A DNA stretch of 64,000 nucleotides from Flavivirga sp. 57AJ16 (GCF_028736925.1 NZ_JAQZAT010000022.1:1-64000), one strand, 5' to 3'. Shown: positions 27,870 to 36,583, counted from the stretch's first letter. Made by a program: numbers and translations. The notes: generated by a model from the letters alone, not told the origin.

Positions 27870-28448
27870 ATGTTAGAAGTTTTCAAGAAATATATAAATG
27901 ATAAAACATCCTTGCCAGAGGAAGACTTAAATGAGATACTTTCTTATGCTATCATTAAAAAACTGCGTAGAAGACAATTTCTTTTACAAGAAGGTGATAT
28001 TTGGCGTTATAATGCTTTTATCTGTAGTGGTTTTGTTAGAACATATTCTGTAGATGACAAAGGAACAGAACACATCATGAATTTTTCACCTGAAAACTAT
28101 TGGACAGGAGATAGAGAAAGTCTTACCAATGAAACACCTTCAAAGTTTAATATAGAAGCTCTTGAAAACACCGAAGTATTGCTTATTAAAAAGCAAGATT
28201 TTGAAATGCTTTGCAAAAAAATACCTCTATTTAATAATTTAATTAATAATATATTACACAAGAGCTTTCTCACTTCACAAAGTAGGATCCATTCTAGCAT
28301 AAGCCAATCATCTGAAGACAAATACAACAATTTTGTTTTAAAATTTCCAACAATAGCTAATCGTGTACCTCAGCACATGATAGCTTCTTACATAGGGATT
28401 TCTCCCGAAACCTTAAGCCGTATAAGATCTCAAGCAACTAAAAAGTAA
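27870..28448 (+). CDS. Crp/Fnr family transcriptional regulator
   Basis: 192 residues: cyclic-nucleotide-binding-like barrel (LRRRQFLLQEGDIWRYNAFICSGFVRTYSVDDKGTEH) and a C-terminal HTH (RVPQHMIASYIGISPETLSRIRSQ). Paralogous to the protein at 25862-26452. An almost leaderless transcript is predicted. Ten nucleotides after its ORF comes the palindrome TTGACATTTGTCAA and then an SDR gene 100 bp on, so the SDR is the likely target. Confidence 0.85.
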   Translation: MLEVFKKYINDKTSLPEEDLNEILSYAIIKKLRRRQFLLQEGDIWRYNAFICSGFVRTYSVDDKGTEHIMNFSPENYWTGDRESLTNETPSKFNIEALENTEVLLIKKQDFEMLCKKIPLFNNLINNILHKSFLTSQSRIHSSISQSSEDKYNNFVLKFPTIANRVPQHMIASYIGISPETLSRIRSQATKK

Positions 28449-28453
28449 AAACG

Positions 28454-28467
28454 TTGACATTTGTCAA
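28454..28467. promoter_or_regulatory. Candidate Crp/Fnr site TTGAC-N4-GTCAA
   Basis: TTGACATTTGTCAA is a perfect 14-bp palindrome with the 5-4-5 layout of Fnr/Crp boxes (Fnr consensus TTGAT-N4-ATCAA). It lies 6 bp after the regulator stop and 83 bp before the SDR gene, with further GTCAA and TTGAC half sites at about 28486 and 28504. Confidence 0.55.
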
Positions 28468-28549
28468 GAGTTTTTTGCTTTAAATGTCAATGGAAAAAAG
28501 ACCTTGACGGTGGCATCTTTGTATCATTAATAATTTAAAAATTTATAAA

Positions 28550-29407
28550 ATGAGCAAAGTAATTTTTATCACAGGAACAAGTTCAGGTTTTGGTAAATTA
28601 ACAACCATCACCTTATCAAAAGCAGGTCATACCATAATCGCAGGTATGAGAGGAACAACAGGCAAAAACAAAGATGTTGCCGAAGAACTATCTGCATTAC
28701 ACAATGTAGAGGTAGTTGAAATTGACGTAACCAACGACAATTCAGTATCAAATGCATTTCAACAAACACTTTCTAAATACGGAAAAATTGATGTATTGGT
28801 TAACAATGCAGGGGTTTCAGGCTTTGGACTATTAGAAGCCACTTCTCTAGAACAAATACGTAAAATGTTTGAGGTCAATTTTTATGGGGTTATCAGAGGG
28901 TATCAAGCCGTTTTACCAAGTATGCGTAAAGAAAAAAGTGGTCTGATAATTAATTTGACATCAGGAGCAAGTGGGCACACCCTACCTTTTATGATTCCTT
29001 ATTTGGCTTCAAAATTTGGTGTGGAAACTATTACTGAAGGTTTACAAGCAGAGTTGGCACAATTCAATATTGAAAATGTCACCATTCAGCCCGGGGTTTA
29101 TCCAACTGAAATGAACAATGGTAGTAAAACAGGAATTAATGCAGATAAACCAGAAGTAGCAACAGATTACGATCCAGTAGCAACAGATATGTTTAATGCT
29201 ATAGGTGGTGGATTGTTTGGTAAAATGAAAGAATTCGACATGAATCCACAAACGATTGCTGATGGAATTTTAAACTTGGTAAGCATGCAAAATGGAACTA
29301 GACCGTTGCGTTTTCCCCTGGATGCTATTGCACAAGGCACAGACATTGAATTTATCAATGCTAGGGCAGAGATAAAAGAAAAGTGGTTGGCTAAATATAG
29401 CGGATAA
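28550..29407 (+). CDS. SDR family oxidoreductase
   Basis: 285 residues of classical short-chain dehydrogenase: TGTSSGFGK cofactor loop, NNAGVSGFG, and catalytic Tyr-x-x-x-Lys in PYLASKFG. Downstream of a Crp/Fnr regulator with a palindromic site between them. Physiological substrate unknown. A hairpin (ACGCTTAT/ATAAGCGT, 29420-29447) separates it from the nitroreductase gene. Confidence 0.88.
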   Translation: MSKVIFITGTSSGFGKLTTITLSKAGHTIIAGMRGTTGKNKDVAEELSALHNVEVVEIDVTNDNSVSNAFQQTLSKYGKIDVLVNNAGVSGFGLLEATSLEQIRKMFEVNFYGVIRGYQAVLPSMRKEKSGLIINLTSGASGHTLPFMIPYLASKFGVETITEGLQAELAQFNIENVTIQPGVYPTEMNNGSKTGINADKPEVATDYDPVATDMFNAIGGGLFGKMKEFDMNPQTIADGILNLVSMQNGTRPLRFPLDAIAQGTDIEFINARAEIKEKWLAKYSG

Positions 29408-29419
29408 GTTTAATCTAAT

Positions 29420-29447
29420 ACGCTTATTCTAACCCTAGGATAAGCGT
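29420..29447 (+). terminator. Hairpin between SDR and nitroreductase genes
   Basis: ACGCTTAT and ATAAGCGT form an 8-bp perfect stem around a 12-base loop, with no clear T-tract. It may reduce rather than stop transcription into the next gene, which starts 18 bp later. Confidence 0.45.
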
Positions 29448-29464
29448 TAAAATCCTTAACGAAA

Positions 29465-30097
29465 ATGGAAACTATAGATGCAATGAAGTGGCGTTATGCT
29501 GCTAAAAGAATGTCTGGTAAGAAAATACCAGAACATAAAATCAATAAAATAATTGAGGCCATGCACTTGGCACCATCAGGAATAGGCTTACAACCCTATG
29601 AGCTTATTATCATTACTAATAATGAGTTGAAAAATAAAATACAGCCCATAGCATTTAATCAGATGCAAATTGTTGAATGTTCGCATCTAATTGTTTTTGC
29701 AGCTTGGGATACCTATTCTAATAAAAGAATAGATAAGGTTTTTGACCATTTAGCAAAAGAGCGTAATCTGCCTTTAGAAAAAACTTCAAGTCAACGTAAT
29801 TTTTCGAAAAGTTTTTTTGGTGCAATGAGTGAAGAAAATAACTTTCACCATGCTGCTAAACAAGCGCATATAGCATTAGGTATTGCAACACTTACAGCTG
29901 CACTTGAAGGCATAGATGCTACCCCTATGGAAGGTTTTGACCCAATAGCTTTAGATGCTTTACTTGGACTCAAAGAAAAAGGATTAAAAAGCTCTATGCT
30001 TTTAGCTTTAGGATATAGAAATGATAGCAACGATTGGAATTTAAACCTTAAAAAAGTGAGAAAACCGATGTCGGAATTTATAACCGAAATAAAATAA
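29465..30097 (+). CDS. Nitroreductase family NAD(P)H-dependent oxidoreductase
   Basis: 210 residues with the nitroreductase fold: MKWRYAAKRMSGKKIPEHKI at the start, MHLAPSGIGLQPYELIII (FMN contact region), and a C-terminal EKGLKSSMLLALGYR. Such flavoproteins reduce nitro compounds, quinones or other electrophiles using FMN. The stop is 6 bp before the VOC-NTF2 gene, so they are probably co-transcribed. Confidence 0.87.
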   Translation: METIDAMKWRYAAKRMSGKKIPEHKINKIIEAMHLAPSGIGLQPYELIIITNNELKNKIQPIAFNQMQIVECSHLIVFAAWDTYSNKRIDKVFDHLAKERNLPLEKTSSQRNFSKSFFGAMSEENNFHHAAKQAHIALGIATLTAALEGIDATPMEGFDPIALDALLGLKEKGLKSSMLLALGYRNDSNDWNLNLKKVRKPMSEFITEIK

Positions 30098-30103
30098 GCA
30101 ATT

Positions 30104-31030
30104 ATGCAAACAAAAATAGTAATTATAGCCATTTGGATGGTTACAGCGTTCAACTTCCAATCATTTGCACAAAGTCTTAACGTGGTAGGAATGGATCATA
30201 TAGGTGTAAATGTTCCAAATATAGACGAAGCATTAGTCTTTTTTGAAGTATTGGGTTTTAAAAAAGTGTCAGAACTTGACCTAATAGAGTTAGATGACAA
30301 TTGGAAACAACGCTATAAAATCCGAAGAGATGCTACAATTGAGAGAATCGTAACACTTCGAGCAAGTAACGGAAGCAAAATTGAATTGTTCCAATACAAA
30401 TCTGCAGAAAGTAATGAGGAAATGCCTTTTGGTGATGATCTTGCATGGTATCATATAGCATTTTATACGGATGATATTGATAAAAGCGTAGCTACCCTAA
30501 AATCGAAAGGAATAACGTTTCTGGATGACCCAATTTTAAATAGTAGTGGTGAAACATGGGCATATTTTAAAGCACCATGGGGATTACAACTGGAATTGAT
30601 TTCTTATCCCAATGAAAAAGGAAATCCTAAAGAAGAAAGTTTAACACTAAAAAAACAAACAAAAATGAGTAAAATAGAAATAGAAGCTTTGGCAAAAAAG
30701 CATTTGGATATATGGACAGAAAAAAATGCGAAAAAGCGAAATAAGTACATTAAAGAAGTATACACTGAAGGTGTGGAAATAGTTGACCCGTTTTTTGTAA
30801 TAAATGGCCATTCAAAATTGAATGATTTCATTGAAGGCTTACAAAAAAAGCATCCTGGTTTTGATTTTAGTTTAGCCCAACCAATCGAGAGCCATAACAA
30901 TATAGCTAGGTTATTCTGGCAGTTTGGTACAACATCTAAGCCAGATGAAATAACAGGGCAGGACATATTTGTCATTGAAAACGGAAAAATAAAGTCACTT
31001 TATATTTTCATTGATGGATTAAAAAATTAA
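30104..31030 (+). CDS. Exported VOC domain fused to an NTF2/SnoaL-like domain
   Basis: 308 residues in three parts: a signal peptide (ends SFAQS, about residue 24), a VOC domain (about 25-170; GMDHIGVNVPNIDEALVFFEVLGF ... FKAPWGLQLELISYP), and an NTF2-like domain (about 187-308; EALAKKHLDIWTEKNAKKRNKYIKEVYTEGVEIVDPFF). The second part begins with MSKIEIEALAKKH and would look like a complete start of an independent gene, so a recent fusion of two genes is likely. Function unknown; the context is detoxification-type oxidoreductases. Confidence 0.75.
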   Translation: MQTKIVIIAIWMVTAFNFQSFAQSLNVVGMDHIGVNVPNIDEALVFFEVLGFKKVSELDLIELDDNWKQRYKIRRDATIERIVTLRASNGSKIELFQYKSAESNEEMPFGDDLAWYHIAFYTDDIDKSVATLKSKGITFLDDPILNSSGETWAYFKAPWGLQLELISYPNEKGNPKEESLTLKKQTKMSKIEIEALAKKHLDIWTEKNAKKRNKYIKEVYTEGVEIVDPFFVINGHSKLNDFIEGLQKKHPGFDFSLAQPIESHNNIARLFWQFGTTSKPDEITGQDIFVIENGKIKSLYIFIDGLKN

Positions 31031-31062
31031 AATCAAATTATAAATAATAAAAAAATAAAATC

Positions 31063-31593
31063 ATGAAAACAATTTCAATAATTTCAAATCTTCTTTTTGG
31101 AGAGCGCAAAAGCAATAATTTTGCATCAATAGGTTTATTAATAATACGTTTAATTGCAGGTTTTGGTTTAGTATTGCACGGATTGCCAAAACTTATGACA
31201 CCAATGAGTTTTGCGGGAGATGCCTTCCCTGGAGTTCTTCAGCTATTGGCAGTCATCAGCGAAGTAGGTGGTGGTATCGCATTAATACTTGGCATTTTTG
31301 TTCCATTAGCATCATTGGGATCATCTATAACTATGCTTGTAGGGATACTTCTGTTCCACGTGCCTTTTAAAGATCCCATTTATCGAATTACCGTAAAACT
31401 TTCATCTGAAGGTGATGGTGATCCATTTTTTGGTTTCCCATTGTGGTTCGCCAAAGCAGATGGGCATAGTATTGGGGGATCTGGTTCGGCAGAACTTGCA
31501 TTGCTTTACTTTATTATAGCATTGTGTTTGTTCTTTACAGGAGGAGGTCATTATTCCCTAGATCATAAATTAAGGCAAGAAAAAAGTAAATAA
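31063..31593 (+). CDS. DoxX family membrane protein
   Basis: 176 residues with four predicted membrane segments; RLIAGFGLVLHGLPKLM at the start and VISEVGGGIALILGIFVPLASLGSSITM mark the DoxX family. These small membrane proteins are often found with oxidoreductases and stress genes; the reaction is not settled. Follows the VOC-NTF2 gene by 32 bp and ends at a hairpin. Confidence 0.87.
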   Translation: MKTISIISNLLFGERKSNNFASIGLLIIRLIAGFGLVLHGLPKLMTPMSFAGDAFPGVLQLLAVISEVGGGIALILGIFVPLASLGSSITMLVGILLFHVPFKDPIYRITVKLSSEGDGDPFFGFPLWFAKADGHSIGGSGSAELALLYFIIALCLFFTGGGHYSLDHKLRQEKSK

Positions 31594-31605
31594 ATTTTAT
31601 ATAGT

Positions 31606-31629
31606 AAGGCAACGGGTTTTCGTTGTCTT
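31606..31629 (+). terminator. Terminator-like hairpin after doxX
   Basis: AAGGCAACG and CGTTGTCTT pair (with one G-T wobble) around GGTTTT, 13 bp after the DoxX stop, followed by GCTTTTAT. Confidence 0.6.
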
Positions 31630-31684
31630 GCTTTTATAATCCTTTAATAAATCTACTATCATATCGTTTTCATGAAAGAGCTTT

Positions 31685-31849
31685 TCCATTAAAAGCAGTA
31701 TCAAAACTGCTTCGTCATAGTAAGATAATAATCACTCAAATTTATGCTAAAGTATAGAGGGAAAAATAAGTGAAGATATTAGTAAACTTAAAGCAAAATT
31801 AGAATCAGATAAATTACAAAGCACGCAAAATGCAAGTTTAACTAGTTAG
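31685..31849 (+). pseudogene. Tyrosine integrase 3'-end relic B
   Basis: Translating in pieces gives AVSKLLRHSKIIITQIYAKV, a stop/frameshift, then KISEDISKLKAKLES to a TAG at 31849. This matches the last 60-odd residues of relic A (ETVSKLLGHSKIVTTQIYAKV...KVSEDMRVLENKL), with the LGH motif altered to LRH and a 1-2 base indel after the Tyr region. No start and no catalytic Arg remain. Confidence 0.75.
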
Positions 31850-32030
31850 ATAAATCAAATTCTATAAATTTGACAACCCTAAATATTTCATACTAAACTA
31901 AATTGAAGAGGACTAAAAAGTCATTTTAGAAAAAAAGTATTTATTCATGTAGTATTAGGTTTTTATCAATCTTAATAGACGAAAAATCTAGTATAATATA
32001 TAAATTAAAACATTATTTTGGTAGTTCAAT

Positions 32031-32954
32031 ATGACTTCAAAAAGCATAATAGTAAAAGATCTTGCCGAATTGTATGAATCAATTGGTTTACCATCAGATG
32101 CGGTAGACTCTTCTTCTGGCTTTACAATTCACTATTTACAAGATACGTTTAAAAAATTTCCATATAAATCCATACCATTTAGACCCAATTATTTTAGTTT
32201 TTTATTTGTAAAAAACGCCTATGGTAAATATACGATTGATGATAAAGGTTTTGATATAAACCCAAGAACAGTCTATTTTACAAATCCTGGGAATTATAGA
32301 GTTTTTGAATGGCAAAAAATAACAAATACCTGCTTAATTACGTTCAATGAATCCTATCTAAAAGAACATGTGCATGCCGATACTTATAATCATTTTTCAT
32401 TTCTTTTAACAGAAACAGTAGAACCAAGAACATTATCTATTGAACAGTTTGAAGATATAGAAAATTTGTATAAGTTAATACATAAAGAATATTTATCAAA
32501 TACACCTTTTAAAAACGAAGTGATTGGGAATTTAATGGTTGTTTTATTGTTGAAAATAAAAGAATACTTTTTTCAAAATTACAATCCTATTTATGAAGGT
32601 AACAGAAGTTCTCAAATTGTAAAAACGTTTAAACGAAACCTAGAAGATCATTTTAGAAATTTGGTGAAAGGAACAGAAGAAAAACAATTAAGAGTTCAAG
32701 ATTATGCAAATCTGCAATTTCTTCATGTTAATTATTTATCAACTGTAATTAGCAGTAAAACAGGAAAATCAATAAGTACTTGGATTTCTGAAAAAACAAT
32801 CACAGAAGCAAAAGTAATGCTTCTAAATCAGAAATTATCAATAAAAGAAATTGCCAATAAACTCGGCTTTTTAGAGTCTTCACATTTCAGTAATTATTTC
32901 AAAAAACACACTTCTGAAAGTCCTGCAAAATACCGAAAAACCTATTTCAATTAG
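32031..32954 (+). CDS. AraC family transcriptional regulator
   Basis: 307 residues: an N-terminal cupin-like domain (KYTIDDKGFDINPRTVYFTNPGNYRVFEW) and a C-terminal AraC HTH pair (VNYLSTVISSKTGKSISTWI, then IANKLGFLESSHFSNYFKKHTSESPAKYRK). It precedes an SDR gene by about 100 bp on the same strand, so that SDR and the genes after it are likely targets. Confidence 0.87.
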   Translation: MTSKSIIVKDLAELYESIGLPSDAVDSSSGFTIHYLQDTFKKFPYKSIPFRPNYFSFLFVKNAYGKYTIDDKGFDINPRTVYFTNPGNYRVFEWQKITNTCLITFNESYLKEHVHADTYNHFSFLLTETVEPRTLSIEQFEDIENLYKLIHKEYLSNTPFKNEVIGNLMVVLLLKIKEYFFQNYNPIYEGNRSSQIVKTFKRNLEDHFRNLVKGTEEKQLRVQDYANLQFLHVNYLSTVISSKTGKSISTWISEKTITEAKVMLLNQKLSIKEIANKLGFLESSHFSNYFKKHTSESPAKYRKTYFN

Positions 32955-33051
32955 ATAATATTAGAAATTTACATCTTTTACTGTTATACGTGTACGCTTC
33001 TTAAACCCCTCTTATAAGACATTTGTATTATTAATTTAAAGCAAAGAATTT

Positions 33052-33792
33052 ATGAGTAATTCAAATCAAAAAGTAGCCTTAATAACAGGTTCATCAAGAG
33101 GAATAGGTGCAGAAATTGCACAACAATTTGCAAAATCAGGTACTAAAGTAGTAGTAAACTACAGTGGGAGTAAAGATAGTGCAGACAAAGTAGTTCAATC
33201 TATTATTACTAATGGAGGAGAAGCGATTGGAATACAAGCAGATGTAAGTAAAACAACAGATGTAAGTCGTTTGTTTGACGAAGCCATAGCACATTTTGGT
33301 AGAATTGATATTCTAGTAAACAATGCAGGCTTAATGCTTAATTCTTTCATTAAGGATGCCACAGACGATTTATTTGAGAAACAAATGAACGTTAATGTAA
33401 AAGGTGTGTTTAATACACTTCGAGAAGCATCGACCAAATTAGCAGATAACGGAAGTATTATCAACTTTTCATCTACCGTTACACGTACCATTTTCCCAAC
33501 GTATGGTATTTATTCGGCTACCAAAGCCGCAGTAGAGCAAATGAGTAAAGTATTTGCCAAAGAAGTAGGAGACAGAGGTATTAACGTAAACTGTGTATTA
33601 CCTGGGCCAACAAGTACAGATTTGTTTTTAAAAGGGAAATCTGAAGAATTAATCGCTCAAATAGCAAGTACAAACGCATTCAAACGCTTGGGAACACCAG
33701 AAGATATTGCAAGAATAGTTACTTTTTTAGCAAGTGATGATGCAAAATGGATTTCTGCCCAAAGTATTGGTGCAAATGGTGGTATGGCATAA
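33052..33792 (+). CDS. SDR family oxidoreductase
   Basis: 246 residues, standard length for the family. TGSSRGIG cofactor loop, NNAGLM, catalytic YSATKAA, and a C-terminal SIGANGGMA typical of FabG-like enzymes. First of a tight set with the DUF1097 gene (16 bp) and a second SDR (overlap 4 bp), behind an AraC regulator. Confidence 0.9.
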   Translation: MSNSNQKVALITGSSRGIGAEIAQQFAKSGTKVVVNYSGSKDSADKVVQSIITNGGEAIGIQADVSKTTDVSRLFDEAIAHFGRIDILVNNAGLMLNSFIKDATDDLFEKQMNVNVKGVFNTLREASTKLADNGSIINFSSTVTRTIFPTYGIYSATKAAVEQMSKVFAKEVGDRGINVNCVLPGPTSTDLFLKGKSEELIAQIASTNAFKRLGTPEDIARIVTFLASDDAKWISAQSIGANGGMA

Positions 33793-33808
33793 CTAAAGAC
33801 AAATCATT

Positions 33809-34285
33809 ATGAAAGAATTTTTAAAAGCAATAACAATGGGTGCTTGCGGTGCACTCGCAGTTTTGATTTCGTTTTCATTGCATTGGCCAACTTGGGTGCT
33901 TTTTATAGCATGGTTAAGTTATTACATATTTGGAAAATCATTAAAAACTGCAATCTATTCATTAATACCTATTACAACAGGCATAATTATGGGTATTATC
34001 ATACAAACATTAGGTGGCACTTTAATTAGTTACCTTGGAGCAATTGGTTTTCCTTTAGCAGTATTTTTATTGATTAGTTCGTTAACGTATCTGTCAAAAA
34101 TAAAATTGTTAAGCAATATTCCAGCATGGTTTGTAGGGTTAATCATTTTCTTTGGTGTTCATCCAGCATTAGAATTCAAACCAGTATTAAGTCTATTTAT
34201 TCCAATAATTGCTGGACTCTTCTTTGCCTTTACAAATGACGCCATATCAGGTATAATTTCAAAAAATAAAAAAAACAAAAAATGA
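33809..34285 (+). CDS. DUF1097 family membrane protein
   Basis: 158 residues, almost entirely hydrophobic, with four to five membrane segments; the start (ITMGACGALAVLISFSLHWPTWVLFIAW) and FGVHPALEFKP fit the DUF1097 family. Function of the family is not established. Its stop overlaps the start of the next SDR (ATGA), so the three genes are one operon. Confidence 0.72.
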   Translation: MKEFLKAITMGACGALAVLISFSLHWPTWVLFIAWLSYYIFGKSLKTAIYSLIPITTGIIMGIIIQTLGGTLISYLGAIGFPLAVFLLISSLTYLSKIKLLSNIPAWFVGLIIFFGVHPALEFKPVLSLFIPIIAGLFFAFTNDAISGIISKNKKNKK

Positions 34286-35034
34286 ATAGTTTAAAAAATA
34301 AAGTAGCAATAATAACAGGTTCTAGTAGAGGGCTGGGAAAAGCAATTGCAGAAAGGTATGCAGCTTTAGGTGCAGATATAGTACTAAATTATTCTAGTAA
34401 TAAAACAGCTGCAGAAGAGGTAGAAGGAACTATAAAAGCGATGGGAGCTCAAGTTATTTCTGTACAAGCAGATGTAAGTAAAGTAGCAGATATTGAACGC
34501 CTTTTTAGTGAAGCAAAACGGAAATTTGGCAAAGTAGATATAGTTGTTGCTAATGCAGGAATTGAAATGGTTGAAACCCCAGTAGTCGATTTTACCGAAG
34601 AGCAATTTGATAAATTATTTTCAATCAATACCAAAGGCGCATATTTTACAATGCAACAAGCCGCTAAACATATAGAAGACAATGGTCGCATAATTTACAT
34701 CGCATCTAGCACAACTGTTTTTCCTGTTCCAGGAATGGCTGTATATGGAGGAAGCAAATCCACACCAAGATATATGGTAGATGTACTTTCAAAAGAAATC
34801 GGTTATAGAGGAGTTACTGTTAATTCAATTATTCCTTTTGCGGTAGACCATTCAGGTATTTTTACCGAAGAAGATAGTTATCCAGAATTGCGAAAATCAT
34901 TAATAGATAGTTGCCCTATGCAAAGGCTTGCAGAAATTGAAGATGTGGCAAATGTTGCAGAGTTTTTTGCAAGTGATATGTCTTCTTTTGTAAACGGACA
35001 ACATTTGTTACTCAACGGTGGAGCTACACAATAA
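34282..35034 (+). CDS. SDR family oxidoreductase
   Basis: 250 residues: TGSSRGLGK loop, VVANAGIEM (in place of the usual NNAG), catalytic YGGSKST, and QHLLLNGGATQ at the end. Related to the SDR at 33052-33792 and in the same operon. Followed by a truncated NTF2-like gene 6 bp later. Substrate unknown. Confidence 0.9.
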   Translation: MNSLKNKVAIITGSSRGLGKAIAERYAALGADIVLNYSSNKTAAEEVEGTIKAMGAQVISVQADVSKVADIERLFSEAKRKFGKVDIVVANAGIEMVETPVVDFTEEQFDKLFSINTKGAYFTMQQAAKHIEDNGRIIYIASSTTVFPVPGMAVYGGSKSTPRYMVDVLSKEIGYRGVTVNSIIPFAVDHSGIFTEEDSYPELRKSLIDSCPMQRLAEIEDVANVAEFFASDMSSFVNGQHLLLNGGATQ

Positions 35035-35040
35035 ATCGTT

Positions 35041-35346
35041 ATGAAAATAAACAATTTAATAATCCTAATAATGTTCGCATGCATGAATACTGCATGCGGA
35101 CAAATAGGAAATCACGAACATAAAGAGATGAAAAACATCAACTATGATAAAATTATCAATGCTGTTGTAAAGTATGCAATAGAAACTTGGCAAAAAGGAG
35201 ATTCTGAAAAATGGCTTTCTCTATTTACAAAGGATGTTGCTTTATATGATGATGGAAGTTCTAGAGATTTTCTAAAATTTAGCACACAAGCAATTGAAAA
35301 CGATTTTTTTACAAGCATTGATAAAATTGAAGATATTACATACTGA
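35041..35346 (+). pseudogene. NTF2/SnoaL-like exported protein, truncated
   Basis: 101 residues: a lipoprotein-type signal (MFACMNTACGQ) and the first half of an NTF2-like fold (VVKYAIETWQKGDSEKWLSLFTKDVALYDDGSSRDF ... FFTSIDKIEDI). Family members are normally 140-160 residues long. The frame ends immediately at the start of an integrase relic, so recombination removed the rest. Confidence 0.7.
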
Positions 35347-35348
35347 AG

Positions 35349-35565
35349 GCGTTTTTAATAATGGCACTGTATATTTAAAAGATGTTGCTTTTGTATGTGT
35401 GGCATTAAAAAGAACCTCACATTCCATATGGCGCGACATACTTTTGCAACCACTCAAATTTACGCAAGAGTAATTGAACGTAAAGTTAGTGATGATATGA
35501 AAGCTTTAAAACTTGTACTAAAAAAAGAAAGCAGTAAATCAGAAAAGAATATAATCAATCATTAG
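35349..35565 (+). pseudogene. Tyrosine integrase 3'-end relic C
   Basis: Reads YLKDVAFVC, a one-base frameshift, then GIKKNLTFHMARHTFATTQIYARVIERKVSDDM to TAG at 35563-35565. Compared with relic A (22180-22665) about 26 codons between the ATT of HTLATT and TTQIYAKV are missing, including the LGH motif, probably by slippage between ACA/ACT-rich repeats. Non-functional. Confidence 0.82.
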
Positions 35566-35698
35566 GACTGCTCTTTTTTTAAATGCTATTTTAAATATTA
35601 ACCAAATAAAAAAAAACTGAAGCAACAGGGTATATTCTTAAAAAACTATCTTCTAAAAGTGAAAGTCATATATTTAATTCATAAAAATAGTTAAAAAG

Positions 35699-35725
35699 TG
35701 TCACGTTTTTGTTTTGCTATTTATC
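35699..35725 (+). promoter_or_regulatory. ECF41-type promoter (TGTCACG-N16-TATC)
   Basis: TGTCACG at 35699-35705 and TATC at 35722-35725 with exactly 16 bp between, close to the published ECF41 target TGTCACA-N16-CGTC. It lies just before the ECF41 gene, as expected for autoregulation. The same element with the same spacing is at 36591. Confidence 0.7.
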
Positions 35726-35752
35726 ATTCATACACTATTAAAAAATGAAATT

Positions 35753-36583
35753 TTGAAAGATTACCAAAACAAACTATTTCCCTATGCCTATAATATTTTA
35801 GGGAGTTCTGATGATGCAAAAGATGCCATACAAGATGTATTGGTGAGATACCATGCTGCTCAAAATTTACAAATTGAAAACGTAATAGGCTATTTAATTA
35901 AGTCTGTAATAAACCAATCTATTAACCTGAAAAAAAGGAAGCAAAAAATAACACACGAAAAAATATGGCTTCCTGAACCTCTTGCTACAGAAAAGGCAGA
36001 TGACACTATAAACAGTAAGGAAATAATTTCCTATTCTATGTTAGTACTCCTAGAAAAATTAACTCCAAAAGAAAGAGCTGTATTTATTTTAAAACAAGCT
36101 TTTGAATATTCCCATAAAGATATTGCTGAAGTTATCGATTCCACAATCGAGAACTCTAGAAAGCTTTTAAGTAGGGCTAATACAAAGTTGGCTATTTCCA
36201 ATAATAGCATTACTCAAAAAAACAGCCATACTCCCAATGCATATATGAAGCAATATATTGACGTTATTAAAAATGGTGATGTAAAACGTTTAGAAAAAAT
36301 GCTCTCAAAAGATATTTTGCTTATGGCTGATGGTGGCGGAAAAATAAGTGTTGTAAGGGAATTGACAATAGGTAAATCTGCAACCCTAAAATTACTTTTT
36401 TATGTATTTCAAACGTATCAAGAATTACAGACTATTAAAATAACAGAAATAAACCATCAACCAGCTTTATTGTTTTTCCAAGATAATAAACTAGTAAACT
36501 GCCAGGTTTTTGAATTCGAAGAAAACCAGATTAGGCAAATATTCTCTATACTAGTTCCTAACAAACTTAAATCAATAATTTAA
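35753..36583 (+). CDS. ECF41-group RNA polymerase sigma factor with SnoaL-like C-terminal extension
   Basis: About 276 residues. Sigma-2 region QDVLVRYHAA, linker WLPEPL, sigma-4 region LTPKERAVFILKQAFEYSHKDIAEV, then an NTF2/SnoaL-like C-terminal extension with DGGGK. The WLPEP linker and DGGGK motif are hallmarks of ECF41, which has no separate anti-sigma and is controlled by its own C-terminal domain. The start is uncertain: the frame is open to TTG 35714, but that lies inside the predicted promoter, so TTG 35753 is preferred; the nearby ATG 35745 is out of frame. Known ECF41 targets are neighbouring oxidoreductase-type genes. Confidence 0.85.
   Translation: MKDYQNKLFPYAYNILGSSDDAKDAIQDVLVRYHAAQNLQIENVIGYLIKSVINQSINLKKRKQKITHEKIWLPEPLATEKADDTINSKEIISYSMLVLLEKLTPKERAVFILKQAFEYSHKDIAEVIDSTIENSRKLLSRANTKLAISNNSITQKNSHTPNAYMKQYIDVIKNGDVKRLEKMLSKDILLMADGGGKISVVRELTIGKSATLKLLFYVFQTYQELQTIKITEINHQPALLFFQDNKLVNCQVFEFEENQIRQIFSILVPNKLKSII

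Larger units (their letters stand above)
31594..32030. other. Intergenic region with hairpin and integrase relic
   Basis: Contains a terminator-like hairpin at 31606-31629 (AAGGCAACG/CGTTGTCTT) just after doxX, and a decayed integrase 3' end at about 31685-31849. The last 180 bp before the AraC gene show nothing recognisable. Confidence 0.6.

Noticed and set aside
22180-35565. A single integrative element bounded by the three integrase relics
   Set aside because: The relics are all 3' ends in the same orientation, with no matching attachment repeats or conjugation genes between them, so simple element ends are not supported.
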